NCBI GenBank assembly: GCA_003971905.1
Contig: RSEE01000004.1
Location: 930,001-994,000, forward strand
Direction: 5' to 3'
Source of the DNA: Moniliella sp. 'wahieum'
Lineage: Eukaryota > Basidiomycota > Moniliellomycetes > Moniliellales > Moniliellaceae
Length of the DNA: 64,000 nt
Part shown: positions 34,504-44,579 of the stretch, in pieces
How the letters are laid out: each line of letters starts with the position of its first letter
Numbering within the stretch: position 1 is the first letter of the stretch
The notes under the pieces: generated by a model
The model's input: the letters and a program-made list of their open reading frames with translations, nothing else
Told to the model about the DNA's origin: nothing
Databases searched by the model: none
Position numbers and translations under genes: made by a program

Positions 34504-35566
34504 ATGGCTCGCTGCCGAGCGCAGACGCTGCTGGCGCGTGTCGTCTCTGCATGGTCCGCAGCGCTGGTGGTCCTAGCAGCTGCGCTTCTCTGCCTGCCGC
34601 TCGCGCTCCCCGCCGCACTCGCGCTCCCAACGCGGCGGAGCAGGTGCAGCATTTTTTCGGGGCCGCTCCCAATGGGTCGGACCACACCAACAACTGGGCC
34701 GTGCTGGTATGCGCCAGCAAGTTCTGGTTTAACTACCGCGTATGTTCCTCTTCCTCCCACGCGCTTCCACCCTGACCTTGTCCGCTTGCGTTGCTCTTGC
34801 GCCTGCGCAGCACATGGCCAATACGCTGGGCATGTACCGCACCGTCAAGCGTCTTGGCATCCCCGACTCGAATATCATCTTGATGCTCGCCGACGACGCG
34901 GCGTGCAATACGCGAAATACCCATCCTGGATCGGTGTATACTGAAGGCAACAAGCTTCTGGAGCTGTATGGAGACGATGTGGAGGTGGATTACCGTGGGC
35001 CGGAGGTGAGCGTGGAGAATCTATTGCGTCTCTTGACCGGTCGCGTGCCTGCAGGCACACCCAAGAGCAAACGGCTCGACTCGAACGCGCGGTCCAACAT
35101 CTTCTTTTATCTTACGGCCATGGGGGGGACAGTTCCTCAAGTTCCAAGACCACGAAGAGATCAGTGCATTCGACCTGGCCGACGCGGTGGAGCAGATGTG
35201 GCAAAAGAGGCGGTACAACGAGCTGCTCTTTATGGTTGACACTTGCCAGGCCAACACCTCTACACCCAGTTTTACTCCCCCCACGTCTTGGCCACGGGAA
35301 GTTCTGCCAAAGACCAAAACTCCTTTTCGGCAATACCGATCTGGACGTGGGCGTCGCATTGATCGATCGGTTCACCAAGCACGTACTCGAGTTTATGGGC
35401 AGGTCAATCGGACCTCGACTGTCTCGATGCAGGAACTGTTTGATTCGTACGACCCGGTTACCATCCACTCCACCCCGGGCGTCAGGACGGACCTGTTCCA
35501 ACGCGACCTGGCCTCCGTCCGTCTCACCGACTTTTTGGCGGCGTGTCCCAGGTCGAGCTGACATGA
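34504..35566 (+). CDS. GPI8: GPI-anchor transamidase catalytic subunit
   Basis: Caspase-like cysteine protease of the ER GPI-transamidase, which cleaves the C-terminal signal of precursor proteins and joins them to GPI. ATG 34504 opens a signal sequence ([17 protein letters not shown]). Then come [19 protein letters not shown], an intron at 34740-34810, and [20 protein letters not shown] with [12 protein letters not shown]. The catalytic His region is spoiled by two missing Gs in the acggcc and ggggggg runs near 35115-35128; reading through gives TGHGG then [22 protein letters not shown]. The catalytic Cys is in [10 protein letters not shown] near 35235. The frame closing [11 protein letters not shown] puts the stop at 35564-35566; the unedited frame stops at 35561. 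No C-terminal membrane span is seen. Convergent with the Rna15-like gene, 112 bp apart. Confidence 0.92.
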
Positions 35567-35678
35567 GTCTCTCGCTGTGGTCCGAACGATACCTCTCTAT
35601 CTACTCTCGTTTGTGTGCCCACACTCAATTCTGCCCACCCTCTTCCTGCCTAGATCAACATGGACCCGAGGGATGGAA

Positions 35679-36700
35679 TTAGACCCGTCCACTGAACTGT
35701 TCCCGTAGCGCCATGATCGTGGCTTTCTGCTCTGGGTCGAAACGGTCAATGTCGGCTTGAGAGAGAGAGAGGACCTGTTGGAGCAAGGCGCTTGTTCTTC
35801 GGGAAGTGAGGGGTCCACCGCCGGCGCCGGCGGGGCAGGTGGCACGGGTGGGGCGACAGATGAGAGGCAGGAGGGTAGGAGGAGTGGCCAGCCGCAGCAC
35901 CATAGGGAGGGAAGGTAGGTGGAGGCGCGGGAGGCGGCACAGTCTGCGCCGTGGCACCGGCACTGAGTTGCTGCAGGACCTGGGGTTGACAATGTTCACA
36001 TCAGCATTGCCTGGAACAGGGCATAGGCCAGTTGGGGATGCGACGTGAGTACCGCCTTGGCCTGCTCGGGGTTTCCAACGGAAAAGGTCTGAGAGAAAAT
36101 GGTTAGGAACACGGTCCCAGACACAACGGAAGAACGACGTACGCGCATCTGGGTTAAAAAGTCGAGCATTGGTTGGGGGGCATGTGAGAGAGGGTAGTGC
36201 GAATCGCCTCGGTTGCGGCCTGGTTGGCTGAGGGAGCAGGAGGCGGTGGCGGCGGTGGCGCAGCGGCAGGGATGCAACTTGTGGGGTCGGTGTCCAACCA
36301 CCAGTGGGGGCCAATGGTGGCGCATGGTTGGGACTTGTTGAGGGGCCAGATGACGATCAATTTGCGTTCTGAACCGCCCGAGTCGAGGCGGAGCGGCCGG
36401 CCACCGATGGTGATGCCATTGAGGTTGCGCACAGCCGACGCAGCTGTTTCTGGGTCCTCAATTGGCAGAATCCATATCCCTTGGGCTTGTGCGTCTCGGG
36501 GTCGTACATCAAACGAAACTCGACGACACGCCCAGCCTGGGAAAAGAGGTCGCTCAGCTGCTCCTCGGTCTGGTCATAAGGGATGTTGCCCACTAGGATG
36601 ATCGTGGGGAGAGTCAGCATGCGTAAGAATGCGGAGAGGGGCATCTTGCTCGATGCGTACCAAACACATTTGGCGAGCCACGATTCGGAAGATTGTCCAT
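35679..36700 (-). CDS. Cleavage stimulation factor CstF-64 / Rna15-like
   Basis: RNA-binding subunit of the pre-mRNA 3'-end cleavage complex. Exon 1 (ATG 36698-36700, MDNLPNRGSPNVF) joins across an intron at 36593-36660 to VGNIPYDQTEEQLSDLF, forming one RRM with RNP2 VFVGNI and RNP1 KGYGFCQ, ending NGITIGGRPLRLD. A Pro stretch follows, then a hinge region (PEQAKAVLTSHPQLAYALFQ ... NIVNPQVLQQL) after a second intron at 36089-36142. The conserved C-terminal helix bundle reads SQADIDRFDPEQKATIMALREQF. This domain order (RRM, hinge, C-terminal domain without long repeats) fits fungal Rna15 more than metazoan CstF-64. Indels lie near 36440 and in the MLM/NIVNP junction near 36000. The first intron is confirmed by the perfect RRM it creates. 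Confidence 0.88.
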
Positions 36701-37055
36701 GTGAACAGACGCGACGGGTTGGCGGTGGCCGCGTTGGATTCTGCTTGCGGCTGGAGTAGCCGCTGCAGTGACCAGGCGCTCTTACCTAATCGCATCCGCT
36801 GTCCTGGCCACGCCAGGCCATGCCTTTGGCCCCCCCCCACCCCCTCACGTGATCCAATGGGGCCCTTCTCCGATTGCATTCCGCTCCGCCGTCCCATTCC
36901 GCCGGGGTGGCTTGTGTCATCACAATTTGGGTGGGTGCGCTCCACCGGGGCATCTCCTGGGCGGAAGCGTCGGATGCGGGGCGGGCGTAGCGCGACGTGG
37001 GTGGCAAGGTGTTGCTCTCCTGCCTCCTCTCCACCATCGTCCCGCTGTGCCCATC
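36701..37055. other. Divergent promoter, Rna15-like / prefoldin
   Basis: About 355 bp between divergent start codons. No gene. A C9 run lies near 36833-36841. Confidence 0.5.
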
Positions 37056-37654
37056 ATGGCGTCGGAAGAACAGCTGCACCGTGTACGTGCTTTCCCGCCC
37101 CGGACACCGTTGCCTTACCCTGCGCAACCCCCGTCCCAGCCGGTGCCCGACGACCAGGCCAGGGCTCGCTGGCGACGCCATCTGCTAACCCCCCCCCAGA
37201 TCCTGCAGCAGATCCAAACCCAGGCCATCCTGTCCCAGCGGCAACTCAACGTGGTCAAAGCCCAGATCGTCAGCAAAGAGCGGAGAAGACAATGCAAGCG
37301 CTGACCCTCACCCAGCTCGAGGCGGAGGAGAACGCCACGATGTACCGTGGCGTGGGCAAGATGTACGTTGCTCCCTCTGCTCCTCTGCATGGGGCCTGCC
37401 CTTAGCTAACTTCCTCCCCTTCAGGTTCGTGCAGGAGAAGCCGGAAGTGCTCCTGGCCGAAATTCGTAAACAGCAGAAAGACGCGCAGGACGACGTGGCC
37501 AATCTGTCCAAGAAGCAAAAGGTACGTTTGGCATGCTACGTCTGACACCCCAGCTAACCGGGTTTGCCAGTTCCTCGAGAAGCAAGTGGCCGACTCACAG
37601 GCCCATCTCAAAGATCTGTTCAGTGGCATGGACCGTGCTGCTGCCCAGGCCTAA
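37056..37654 (+). CDS. Prefoldin subunit 1 (beta-type)
   Basis: Subunit of the hexameric prefoldin (GimC) chaperone that delivers nascent actin and tubulin to the CCT chaperonin. Four exons: ATG 37056 (MASEEQLHR), intron 37083-37199 (branch-like CTAAC just before a C8AG acceptor), exon 2 ILQQIQTQAILSQRQLNVVKAQIVSKER, then EKTMQALTLTQLEAEENATMYRGVGKM; intron 37363-37424; FVQEKPEVLLAEIRKQQ; intron 37522-37570 (49 bp, the shortest here); FLEKQVADSQAHLKDLF to TAA 37652-37654. The two coiled-coil helices around TMYRGVGKMF are the Pfd1 signature. One G is missing after SKER (cggaga for cgggaga). The total, about 124 residues, is the normal length. Confidence 0.9.
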
Positions 37655-38408
37655 GTCCCTGCCATCCTTGGCTCACTGGGTGGGGCAGGGAGGGGGGGTC
37701 TCCCTCGCAGGCACGGTGGGAGGAGACGGCTGAAAGCGCCCTTCTTCTGTCCACGGCTTCTACCCCTCTTTCCCCCCATCCTCGAAAAATACCCTTGGAC
37801 GCCCCAATCTCTAACCGGGACTGCTCCAGTCTTTCGCTTCTGTTTCTCCCCTGGGGGTGAGATTCCAGCGACGCTGACGCTTCGTGGCCGCCCCGTTGTC
37901 TCATCCTTCCGAATCCCATGACCCTGCTCGCCCCAAAGAACGTTTGTCCGGCGAGGTCGGATGGCCTGACCGGTGACCCCGCACCGACTACGTGGTAGGC
38001 AGAAATAGACATAGCGTAGCATTGTTGTTCATGGTTCATGAGGCGGTCTGAGATCTCAGGCGTCTCGGGCCGACAGGGATCGACGGGGCCCGATGGGCGG
38101 GCGGGCAGGCGGACGGCTGTTCTTGGCTAGGCTTGGCCCAGTCGCACGGCTGTCGCCGCCGAGGACATGCTTACCTAATTCTGCGTGCTTGCCCATGCTT
38201 GCCCCCGAGGCTGGCAGGGTGCGGGCGCTTTTGCTAGGCCAGCAACAGGGTTGCTCGACGCGGAGCGGTGCGAAGAGCTGCCTGTCCACCCGCCACCTGC
38301 CGCCTCCGAAGACCAGCACGCCGCTCGTCCTCGCCATCGCCAGCGCCGTCGCCATTGCCATCGTCCTCGCCATCGCCCTCGCCCTCCCCGATCGACCCCC
38401 TCCACCTC
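37655..38408. other. Intergenic region, prefoldin to NCBP3-like gene
   Basis: About 750 bp. Long open frames near 38,100-38,400 are Ala/Ile-rich products of a GCCATCGCC-type repeat (38325-38390) and have no motif. Confidence 0.4.
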
Positions 38409-40155
38409 ATGCAAGGCCTCGACTACGGCGCCCCCGAGGACGCCAACACGACGCGACGCTCCCGCCTCCGCCGGTGCAGGGCTTTCCTGTCGGGACGCAA
38501 ACGCACTACTACCCCCTTCCTCCCTCCCTCCCTGCGCCTCCAGAATATGGCACGGCCGACCCTGCGGATGCGCTGGTAGATGCCGACCAGCTGACCCCTG
38601 ATCCTGATGGTACGTGTCGTGCTTGCTTTTCCTTTGCCCCTTGTCCCCTTGTACACTGACGCTCATTCGCGCTTTGCTCGTTGTGCCTGCCTGCCTGCTG
38701 GGCCTGCAGATCTGACCCCCATCCCGGACCAGCCGGACGTGTCGGTGGCGCGGTCGGTGGGGCTGGACCATATCCGGCTGAATGTGCTGCACATTTTCGG
38801 AGCACCGGTTACGCAGCTGTCCACCTCGCGCGTGTTTGCCTGGTTGGTCGAGTGGGGCGCCGCGCCGCTGGCCATGGAGTGGGTCAACGATTTTAGTTGC
38901 AACATTGTGTTTCACGATGTGCCCGCCGCGCTGCGCGGCCTGCGCCGGCTCATGCTCCCGGCCAAGCAGGAAGACTGGGACCGTGCGCGGCCGAAGTACA
39001 GCGCGCGCAAGAAGATGCGTTTACCTTTGGCCAGGGCGGCGGCGACGGCGAGGCGGAAAGCAAGCTGGTGGTCTCGGACGATCCGGTATCGGGCGTGCCG
39101 TTGCCCCAGTTGGACGAGATGGAGGCCTTGTTGGCCTTGACCCGGGCTGGGCCGCCACAAGAGCCAGAGACGGAGCAGGGAGCGGAACAAGCGCACCAGT
39201 TTCATGCGTTGGCGTCTCGCTGCTCACCTCGCGCAAGTTGCGTCCGGTGCCATTGAAGGTGTACACGCCCGCCGAACGAGAAGCCGGGCGGGATATGCTC
39301 CATGAGCGTCTCGAAGCCGAGCGGGCCCAAGCCGCGCCGCCGACGAACGACACTGTGATGGACGAGAACGAAGACGATGTACGGCGGATGGAAGAGAACG
39401 CACGCACCCGCCGACGAATCCCAGTCTGATAAAAAGACCGAGCCCGAACCCAACCCCCCCGCCAGCTCCGTTGTGCCGCCCCGGCCAACCGCGCGAGCAA
39501 CGTCCAAATCGGGTGGATCGTAACGCGATGCTGCAACTGACCTCGTCGCTCTATCGCGCTTTGCTGTGGCCGAGTTGGACCAGAAGCGGCGCGGCGCTCG
39601 CGACCAGTCCGACTGGTACCGTCTGCACGGCGTCGATGCCGGGCGGGACGTGGTGCCGCTGCTGAACATTGGCGCGGTGGGCACCAAGGCGGAGGTAGAA
39701 GCACGAGAACTGTTGGAGCTGCCCGAGCTGGAACGGAGGATGCGCACGAGGCCGAGCCAGGCGCGAGAGCGCTCCCTGTCTCCTGGGAGAGGGGAGGAAG
39801 TGCTTGCGTCCGCTGGCTCGGACGCTGCCGACGGCGGCATCCACATTCGTGGGCGGGGGACAGTGCGTGCGCCCGAGGAGCCGCGCCGGCACGGCCGCGG
39901 CCGCGGCCGCCGAGGTGCCGACCCGACGAGGTGGGCCTGCTCGAGTCGGATAAGATCGAATTGTCGCAGGCCGCGCCGGCATCCAAGCCGACGGCGCCGA
40001 GTGCCGCCCCGCACCAGGCGCTGCAGGACCGGTTGCAAAAGGGCGGGCTGGGGGCGCGTCTGGGTGGGCCTAGTCTGATGGAGCGCTTGGGTGCCGAGCC
40101 GGTGCCGGCGTCCAGCTCCAACTCGGGTGGGTCGAGGCGGCGCGGGCGGTGGTAA
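38409..40155 (+). CDS. NCBP3-like cap-associated protein
   Basis: Homologue of nuclear cap-binding protein subunit 3, an RRM-like protein that in animals binds capped transcripts with the cap-binding and export machinery. The start at 38409 (MQGLDYGAPEDANTT) is tentative. A Pro-rich leader (QTHYYPLPPSLPAPPEYG) is followed by an intron at 38610-38709. The core domain then reads RLNVLHIFGAPVTQLSTSRV, FAWLVEWGAAPLAMEWVND, and FSCNIVFHDVPAALRGL. The WxND(x)SCNxVxxD pattern is what identifies the family. Downstream are KYSARKKDAFTFG, LKVYTPAEREAGRDML, acidic DENEDDVRRMEENAR and RLHGVDAGRDVVPLLNIG. The C-terminus (RLQKGGLGARLGGPSLMERL, SGGSRRRGRW) ends at 40155. Five or so indels. The exact assignment rests on the core domain. 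Confidence 0.65.
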
Positions 40156-40564
40156 GGCGGTGTGTTGGTGTTCGTTCTGCAAAAAAACTGTAATGTCTCC
40201 CTATTGGATTCCTGCCTCCCTCTCTATACATCACTTCTGAATCTGCTAGCCACGTAACACGGGTCAACGAGACAAACAAGCTGTAATTGTCCTCTTGCAC
40301 GCAGGGAACGAGGGGCGGGTGGTTAGAACAAGCCTGGCAAAGTGCAAAAACAAGCGATACTGTAGAGGAACGGGGGATATGTTCCTGCCGCGCCCCTTTG
40401 CAGCACGTCATGCCCAACACACCGAACCCCGTAGGATGAGGATCAGGACCTCAGGACGACCCCGGCTCAGCAAAAACGGAGTGCGGGGAGGCGAGGCACC
40501 AGGGTGCGACATGTGAGAAGGAGACATGAGATGGGCAAGGCGTATCAAGGCACCCCTCCCCTCC
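40156..40564. other. Intergenic between convergent NCBP3-like and oxysterol-binding genes
   Basis: About 410 bp, somewhat AT-richer near 40,180-40,270, consistent with two 3' UTRs. No gene. Confidence 0.5.
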
Positions 40565-41860
40565 TTACGCCCTTTTGCGTTGGTAGCTGTCCTCCTTCAT
40601 CGGCTGGTGGCCACATGCGACAGCCAAAGCCGAGTACTCGGCATCGTCGGCCTGGTGGGTAAAGAAGGTGAGTTGGTGCGGAGGCTTGGTCCCGTCAAGC
40701 TCAGCCTTGCGGCGCGCGTTGTTCCGTCTCGATTCGCATCTTGTCGCGGTTCGCCACGTCAAACTGGCCGGCCCGAATGCCATCGGCTGTCACCTTCCAC
40801 AGACGGCGCGACTCAAACTCGCCCTGCTCCTCCAGTGGCTTGACACGGCAATGGATCCGGGGCGTGTCGGCGTCCCAGAACAGCTCATTCGTCTTGCCAC
40901 TGGGGCTGGCACCCACATAGTGCATCAACCCAGTCCAGTCTCCCTGGACAGTGTAGAGCGCCTTGGCCTTGTCCTTCAAGCTCGACACGGTCGCCTTGAG
41001 CTGGTGCGACTTGCCGCTAAAGTAGCCCTTGCCACTAAAGTCGAGCGTGGCGAGGTAGCCCGACGTGCTGGCGATGCTCGTCTTGCCGTACAGTTCTACG
41101 TAGGGTGCACACTTCCACAGGCCTTCGATCCCGAGCTGGGGGAGCGTAATCAGATACGTCTCCTCCGGCTGCCCCTCGGCCTGCGGCTGGACGCGCAGCA
41201 AGGAATGGCCAATTTGGTTGACAGTGATGGTGCCCTTAGAGAAGGTGGTCTTCTGGCCATTGTGACCCTCAATGCTGACGCCCGCAGTGGGGTTGGTCAG
41301 GTGGTAGGCGGTGATGGGGGGTGGTGGGATACTGTGAATGGACAAGGTAAGTGACTGAGGGAAGCGGAGGTTGGGGGGGGGGATGGGTACATGCCTTGTT
41401 CCGACACCAGCAGAGTCTCGCCCTTGCCTTGGGCATCCTCACTGTCCACTTTCCCTCGAACAGTTCACCCAGGACAGGGTTCAAAGGTTTCTTCTCGGTG
41501 CCTTGCTCGGTGTTGCGGGCCGTGTAGCTGCCGCGAAGGGTCGAGACGTAGAAGCGAAGAACAGCGAGCATGCGCTCCACTGGATCCGCGGGCTCGCTGA
41601 TGACGGCCATGGCGGAAGGATGTTCGCCCCAGCTGCGGAGAGAAGAGTCAGCTGGGCAGGACGGAAGAGGGGAGGCAAGGGCGAGGTAGGAAAGACGCAC
41701 TAGGCAGAGAATTCAATGAGGGATGTGGGCGAGAGGATGAAGGAGGGAGCAGTGAGGGCAGACAGGTCGCCGGAGAAGGATGCGAGGGACTTGATGAACT
41801 GGCCCCACGTCTGTTGCTGGCCCGCAGGCAGCTCGGAGGGGCGGAGGCGGTGGCAGACAT
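40565..41860 (-). CDS. Oxysterol-binding protein, Kes1/Osh4 type
   Basis: Cytosolic lipid-exchange protein (sterol against phosphatidylinositol 4-phosphate) acting at Golgi and other membranes. ATG 41858-41860 (MSATASAPPSELPAG), then WGQFIKSLASFSGDLSALTA and PSFILSPTSLIEFSA as in yeast Kes1; intron 41633-41700; YWGEHP ... ERMLAVLRFYVSTLRGSY, and the core KPLNPVLGELFEG. The signature EQVSHHPPI is split by an intron at 41332-41394 whose donor reads AG|GCATGT, that is GC-AG. Then follow ITAYHLTNPTAGVSIEGHNG, and GDWTGLMHYVGASPSGKTNELF. After a missing base near 40710 the tail RRKAELDGTKPPHQLTFF ends at 40565. No PH or ankyrin domain precedes it, so it is the short form of about 390 residues. Confidence 0.9.
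41332..41394 (-). other. Apparent GC-AG intron in the oxysterol-binding gene
   Basis: The exon ends GGAACAAG and the intron begins GCATGT; the acceptor is TTCACAG. Splicing here recreates EQVSHHPP exactly. The donor keeps the AG|GCxxGT consensus of genuine GC-AG introns, but a lost base (AAG|GTATGT-like) cannot be excluded in this error-prone sequence. Confidence 0.6.
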
Positions 41861-42502
41861 GGCGGGGGTGGGATGCCGGGGGAGGCGGTGGTGTGGTGGT
41901 GGTGGTGGTAGTGGGGTGGGAGGCGACCAAGCGCAGGCAGACGCCAAGACACGGCCAGAAGAACCACAGCTCTCCCTGCGACAGGCGCGGGCTGGAGCTG
42001 GCTGGGGCTGGCACCGCACCGCAGGCAGCCTGCCGCATGCAGGCTGCATGCTGCACCGCCCTTGCATCGTACCCACAGCCGGCCGCTCCACACTCGCGCC
42101 CCGCCGCGCCTCGGCGGCGTGCCCTGCGTGGCCTGACGTCACATCCGCCTCCGCCCCGCACCACGCCTCTGTGGACGGCGCCAGGTCACGTGTGCCCGCA
42201 CAGGCCAGGCGCCGCGCGCACGCCGTGCTAGGGTTCGCCCATGCGCCCATTGGGCCCCCGCCTGGGCAGGCACGCAGGCGGTGCGCTGGCCAGCCCCCAG
42301 CTAGCTAGGCGCTAGTCACTTGTCCCTGCTGACGCGCTCACGCACGGACGGCCAACCGCACCATCCTCCGCCAGCACTCCTCGAGCCATTTGGCCTCCTT
42401 CCCCACTGCACAGCTAGCTCTCCACGGGCTACTACTCGACACCATCTACCAATACCAATATCCTCATTGTCCTTTCCTTCCCCCGCGCCTCAGTACCCTA
42501 CC
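41861..42502. other. Oxysterol-binding gene promoter and NmrA-like 3' flank
   Basis: About 640 bp, very GC-rich up to 42,300. A 13-bp direct repeat (cctcagtacccta twice, 42488-42513) overlaps the stop of the NmrA-like gene. No other feature seen. Confidence 0.4.
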
Positions 42503-43289
42503 TCAGTACCCTACCTCCACCGCCTTGTTTTTCCACGCGCCCGTGTCCTTCGGCCCGCCCAGCAGCTCTTGGAACATGAACAGACCCACGTCGGCGCGGC
42601 GGATCGTGTAGGCGCGGTCAGTGTCTCCTCGGCGCGGTACGTGCCCTTTGCCGGGCCGTCCATGAAGAGCGCAGGCTGGATCAGCGTGTAGGTCAGCCCC
42701 GACGCTTTGATCGCATCTTGCATCCGCGTCTTGTCTGCAAACGGCACTGGCAGCATCCACGCATAGATCGGGCGCAGCAAGTACGGTACCCGTGCCCACG
42801 CTTCGTTGTCCATCCCGGCCGCGGTGATGGCTACCACATAGGGTTTCTGTCCGGCGGCCTGCACGGCCTGCAGCACATTCTTCGTCGCCTTCTCGCATAG
42901 ATGGGGGTCGGCCAAGGTAGGATGGGCCCAGGGCCGGCGGGTGTTGAAGATGGGTTTGGAACCAAGCGTGATGACCAAGGTGGTGAGGCGGCCGCGTTGC
43001 ACAGCCACGTCCACCGCCTTGCGTAGACTCGTTTCATCCTCCCGTCCGGCACGAACCACATTCAGGCGTCCGTCGGGACTGGCCAAGTGGCCTCGTCCCC
43101 GGCCACGTGCTAAGTGCCCCCCGCGACGGTTGAGTTGCGCTGGCCCAAGGCCTCGACAAAGGCGGTGGGGTTGCGAGCCACGACAGTTAGGGTCGGAGCG
43201 GGGGGCGGAGCGGCGAGCATGTTGACCAGCGCCTCGAACCCACATCCATTGGTCGCACCGAGGAGAAGCACGTTGTGGACGTCGGTCAT
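42503..43289 (-). CDS. NmrA-like / atypical SDR NAD(P)-binding protein
   Basis: About 260 residues; a predicted Rossmann-fold protein of the atypical short-chain dehydrogenase class. ATG 43287-43289 opens MTDVHNVLLLGATNGCGFEALV, with the GATNGCG dinucleotide-binding loop, then TLTVVARNP. A frame change near 43110 leads to LTTLVITLGSKPIF, QAAGQKPYVVAITAAGMDN, ARVPYLLRPIYAWMLP and DAIKASGLTYTLIQPALFMDG. It closes YTIRRADVGLFMFQELLGG and KNKAVEVGY before TGA at 42503-42505. The TYTLIQPALF stretch and lack of a YxxxK pair match NAD(P)-binding proteins of the NmrA/HSCARG kind, which may sense redox state or act as reductases. The substrate cannot be read from the sequence. The gene has no intron. 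Confidence 0.75.
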
Positions 43290-44226
43290 GGCGAACACAA
43301 AAGCAGTTGACTGTGGGGGAGGCAAGAGACGTAAGAGCGAGAGGGAGAAGTGGTTTAATATACGACCGCCGTGCCACACACATGACAGGCGAACACACGC
43401 ATCTCCGTCGGCTATGCACGAGGATACCTCCGGCAATAATATGGGCGGCAACTGGCAACAGCCACATAGATTGTCGGATTTGGAACGCCCAGCGCGCCCG
43501 GGCGCATCCACAGCATCCAAATATCCATCCCTTGACCAGCGTGTATACGCCCATCTTGAGCGCTTGAGCGCTATTGCTGCGAGGCGCTGCGCGGCGTCAC
43601 GCGTCACTACTGCGACCGCCGGTCGTACCCCATCAATCCACTCTGGTATCTGCGAGAGAGGTTGGTATTCAAAATTGGATGCCCCGGAGGGCCTTTGGGC
43701 GCATAACAAGGTCTCATAGATATAGGTTGCCTGAAGCCGGCCTGGAGCTTGAAGCTCTTACATACTGCCAACGCGCCCAGCCTGGGCTGGCTGTGGCCCT
43801 GAAAAATGATACGCTGTATGTTTGGTTCCTCCAGCAGCTAGGCCTCAGGGACCCGGTTCGGAGGGAGGAATGCTAAAGCGTGATGTGGTGAGCAGAGGCC
43901 AAAGAGCTCCGTAATTAGGCATTAGTACTTAACTAATACCCGGCTGGCGACGGCTGTGACATATGACGCGGGGCGCAGGACGACGCTGATACACACCCTT
44001 GCACGCATTCTCCTCGGCCATCAACGTGGCTTGCCCAAACCACTCTCCCATGGACGGGGCTGCTCACCTTGTCCGCAGTCTCGCAGCAGCTGCGACAAGG
44101 AAGTGTCCCCCGTGGCTGGTGCTTTTCAAGGTGGCGATTGGCGCTTGTGGCAGCATGGCCACCAAGTTGATGCCGGTTAGGGTGCCCTCCAACCCCTGAT
44201 GTCACCCTTCCCTGTACAGTCAGCTA
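43290..44226. other. Intergenic region before tRNA-Gly
   Basis: About 940 bp with lower GC from 43,680 onward. No gene or long repeat recognised; it holds the promoter of the NmrA-like gene. Confidence 0.4.
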
Positions 44227-44321
44227 GCTTCAATGGGTTAGTGGTATACTACATCGTTGCCAGACTGGCCTTGTGCCTGTGAGACGTCGATGTGACAGGG
44301 GTTCGATTCCCCTTTGAAGCA
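44227..44321 (+). tRNA. tRNA-Gly (GCC) with a 24-nt intron
   Basis: Acceptor arms GCTTCAA and TTGAAGC pair perfectly. The D-arm holds AGTGGTA, the anticodon arm CATCG-TTGCCA...T-CGATG has anticodon GCC, and the T-arm AGGGG-TTCGATT-CCCCT contains a perfect B box (GGTTCGATTCC). An intron at 44263-44286 sits between positions 37 and 38, the standard site, and contains ggcc that can pair with the anticodon. CCA is not encoded; base 44321 (A) is the discriminator. A TTTTT stretch at 44324-44328 follows immediately and should stop RNA polymerase III. One T-T mismatch sits in the D-stem. Confidence 0.93.
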
Positions 44322-44328
44322 TCTTTTT
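44322..44328 (+). terminator. RNA polymerase III terminator of the tRNA
   Basis: Run of five T (tcttttt) starting two bases after the tRNA end. Confidence 0.8.
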
Positions 44329-44579
44329 GGCTGCCGCCTGGAAGGGAAGGCCTTGGGTGCATCCATTTTTGCCTGTGCTGGTAGGATAGTCTGCACCTTA
44401 ACCTACGACGACAGACGAGCCCCAGGGGATCCCCAGGGCGCCTCTCCACGTTCCACGCACGTTGGTTCCTCACTCCTACGTCCTGCATACACCGTAGATC
44501 TTGCTGTGCGCAACGAGATGCAACGCCAATCCTTACTTGCCCCCGTCTACCCGATCCAGCCACCCAAGCCACGGGCCCA

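Noticed and set aside
36000-36030. Possible very short intron in the Rna15-like gene (tgatgtgaac...ccccag)
   Set aside because: Adding two lost bases gives the expected NIVNPQVLQQL without an intron, and about 27 bp would be too short to splice.
39021-40121. 366-codon minus frame
   Set aside because: Antisense of the NCBP3-like coding region; Arg/Pro/Ala composition, no motif.
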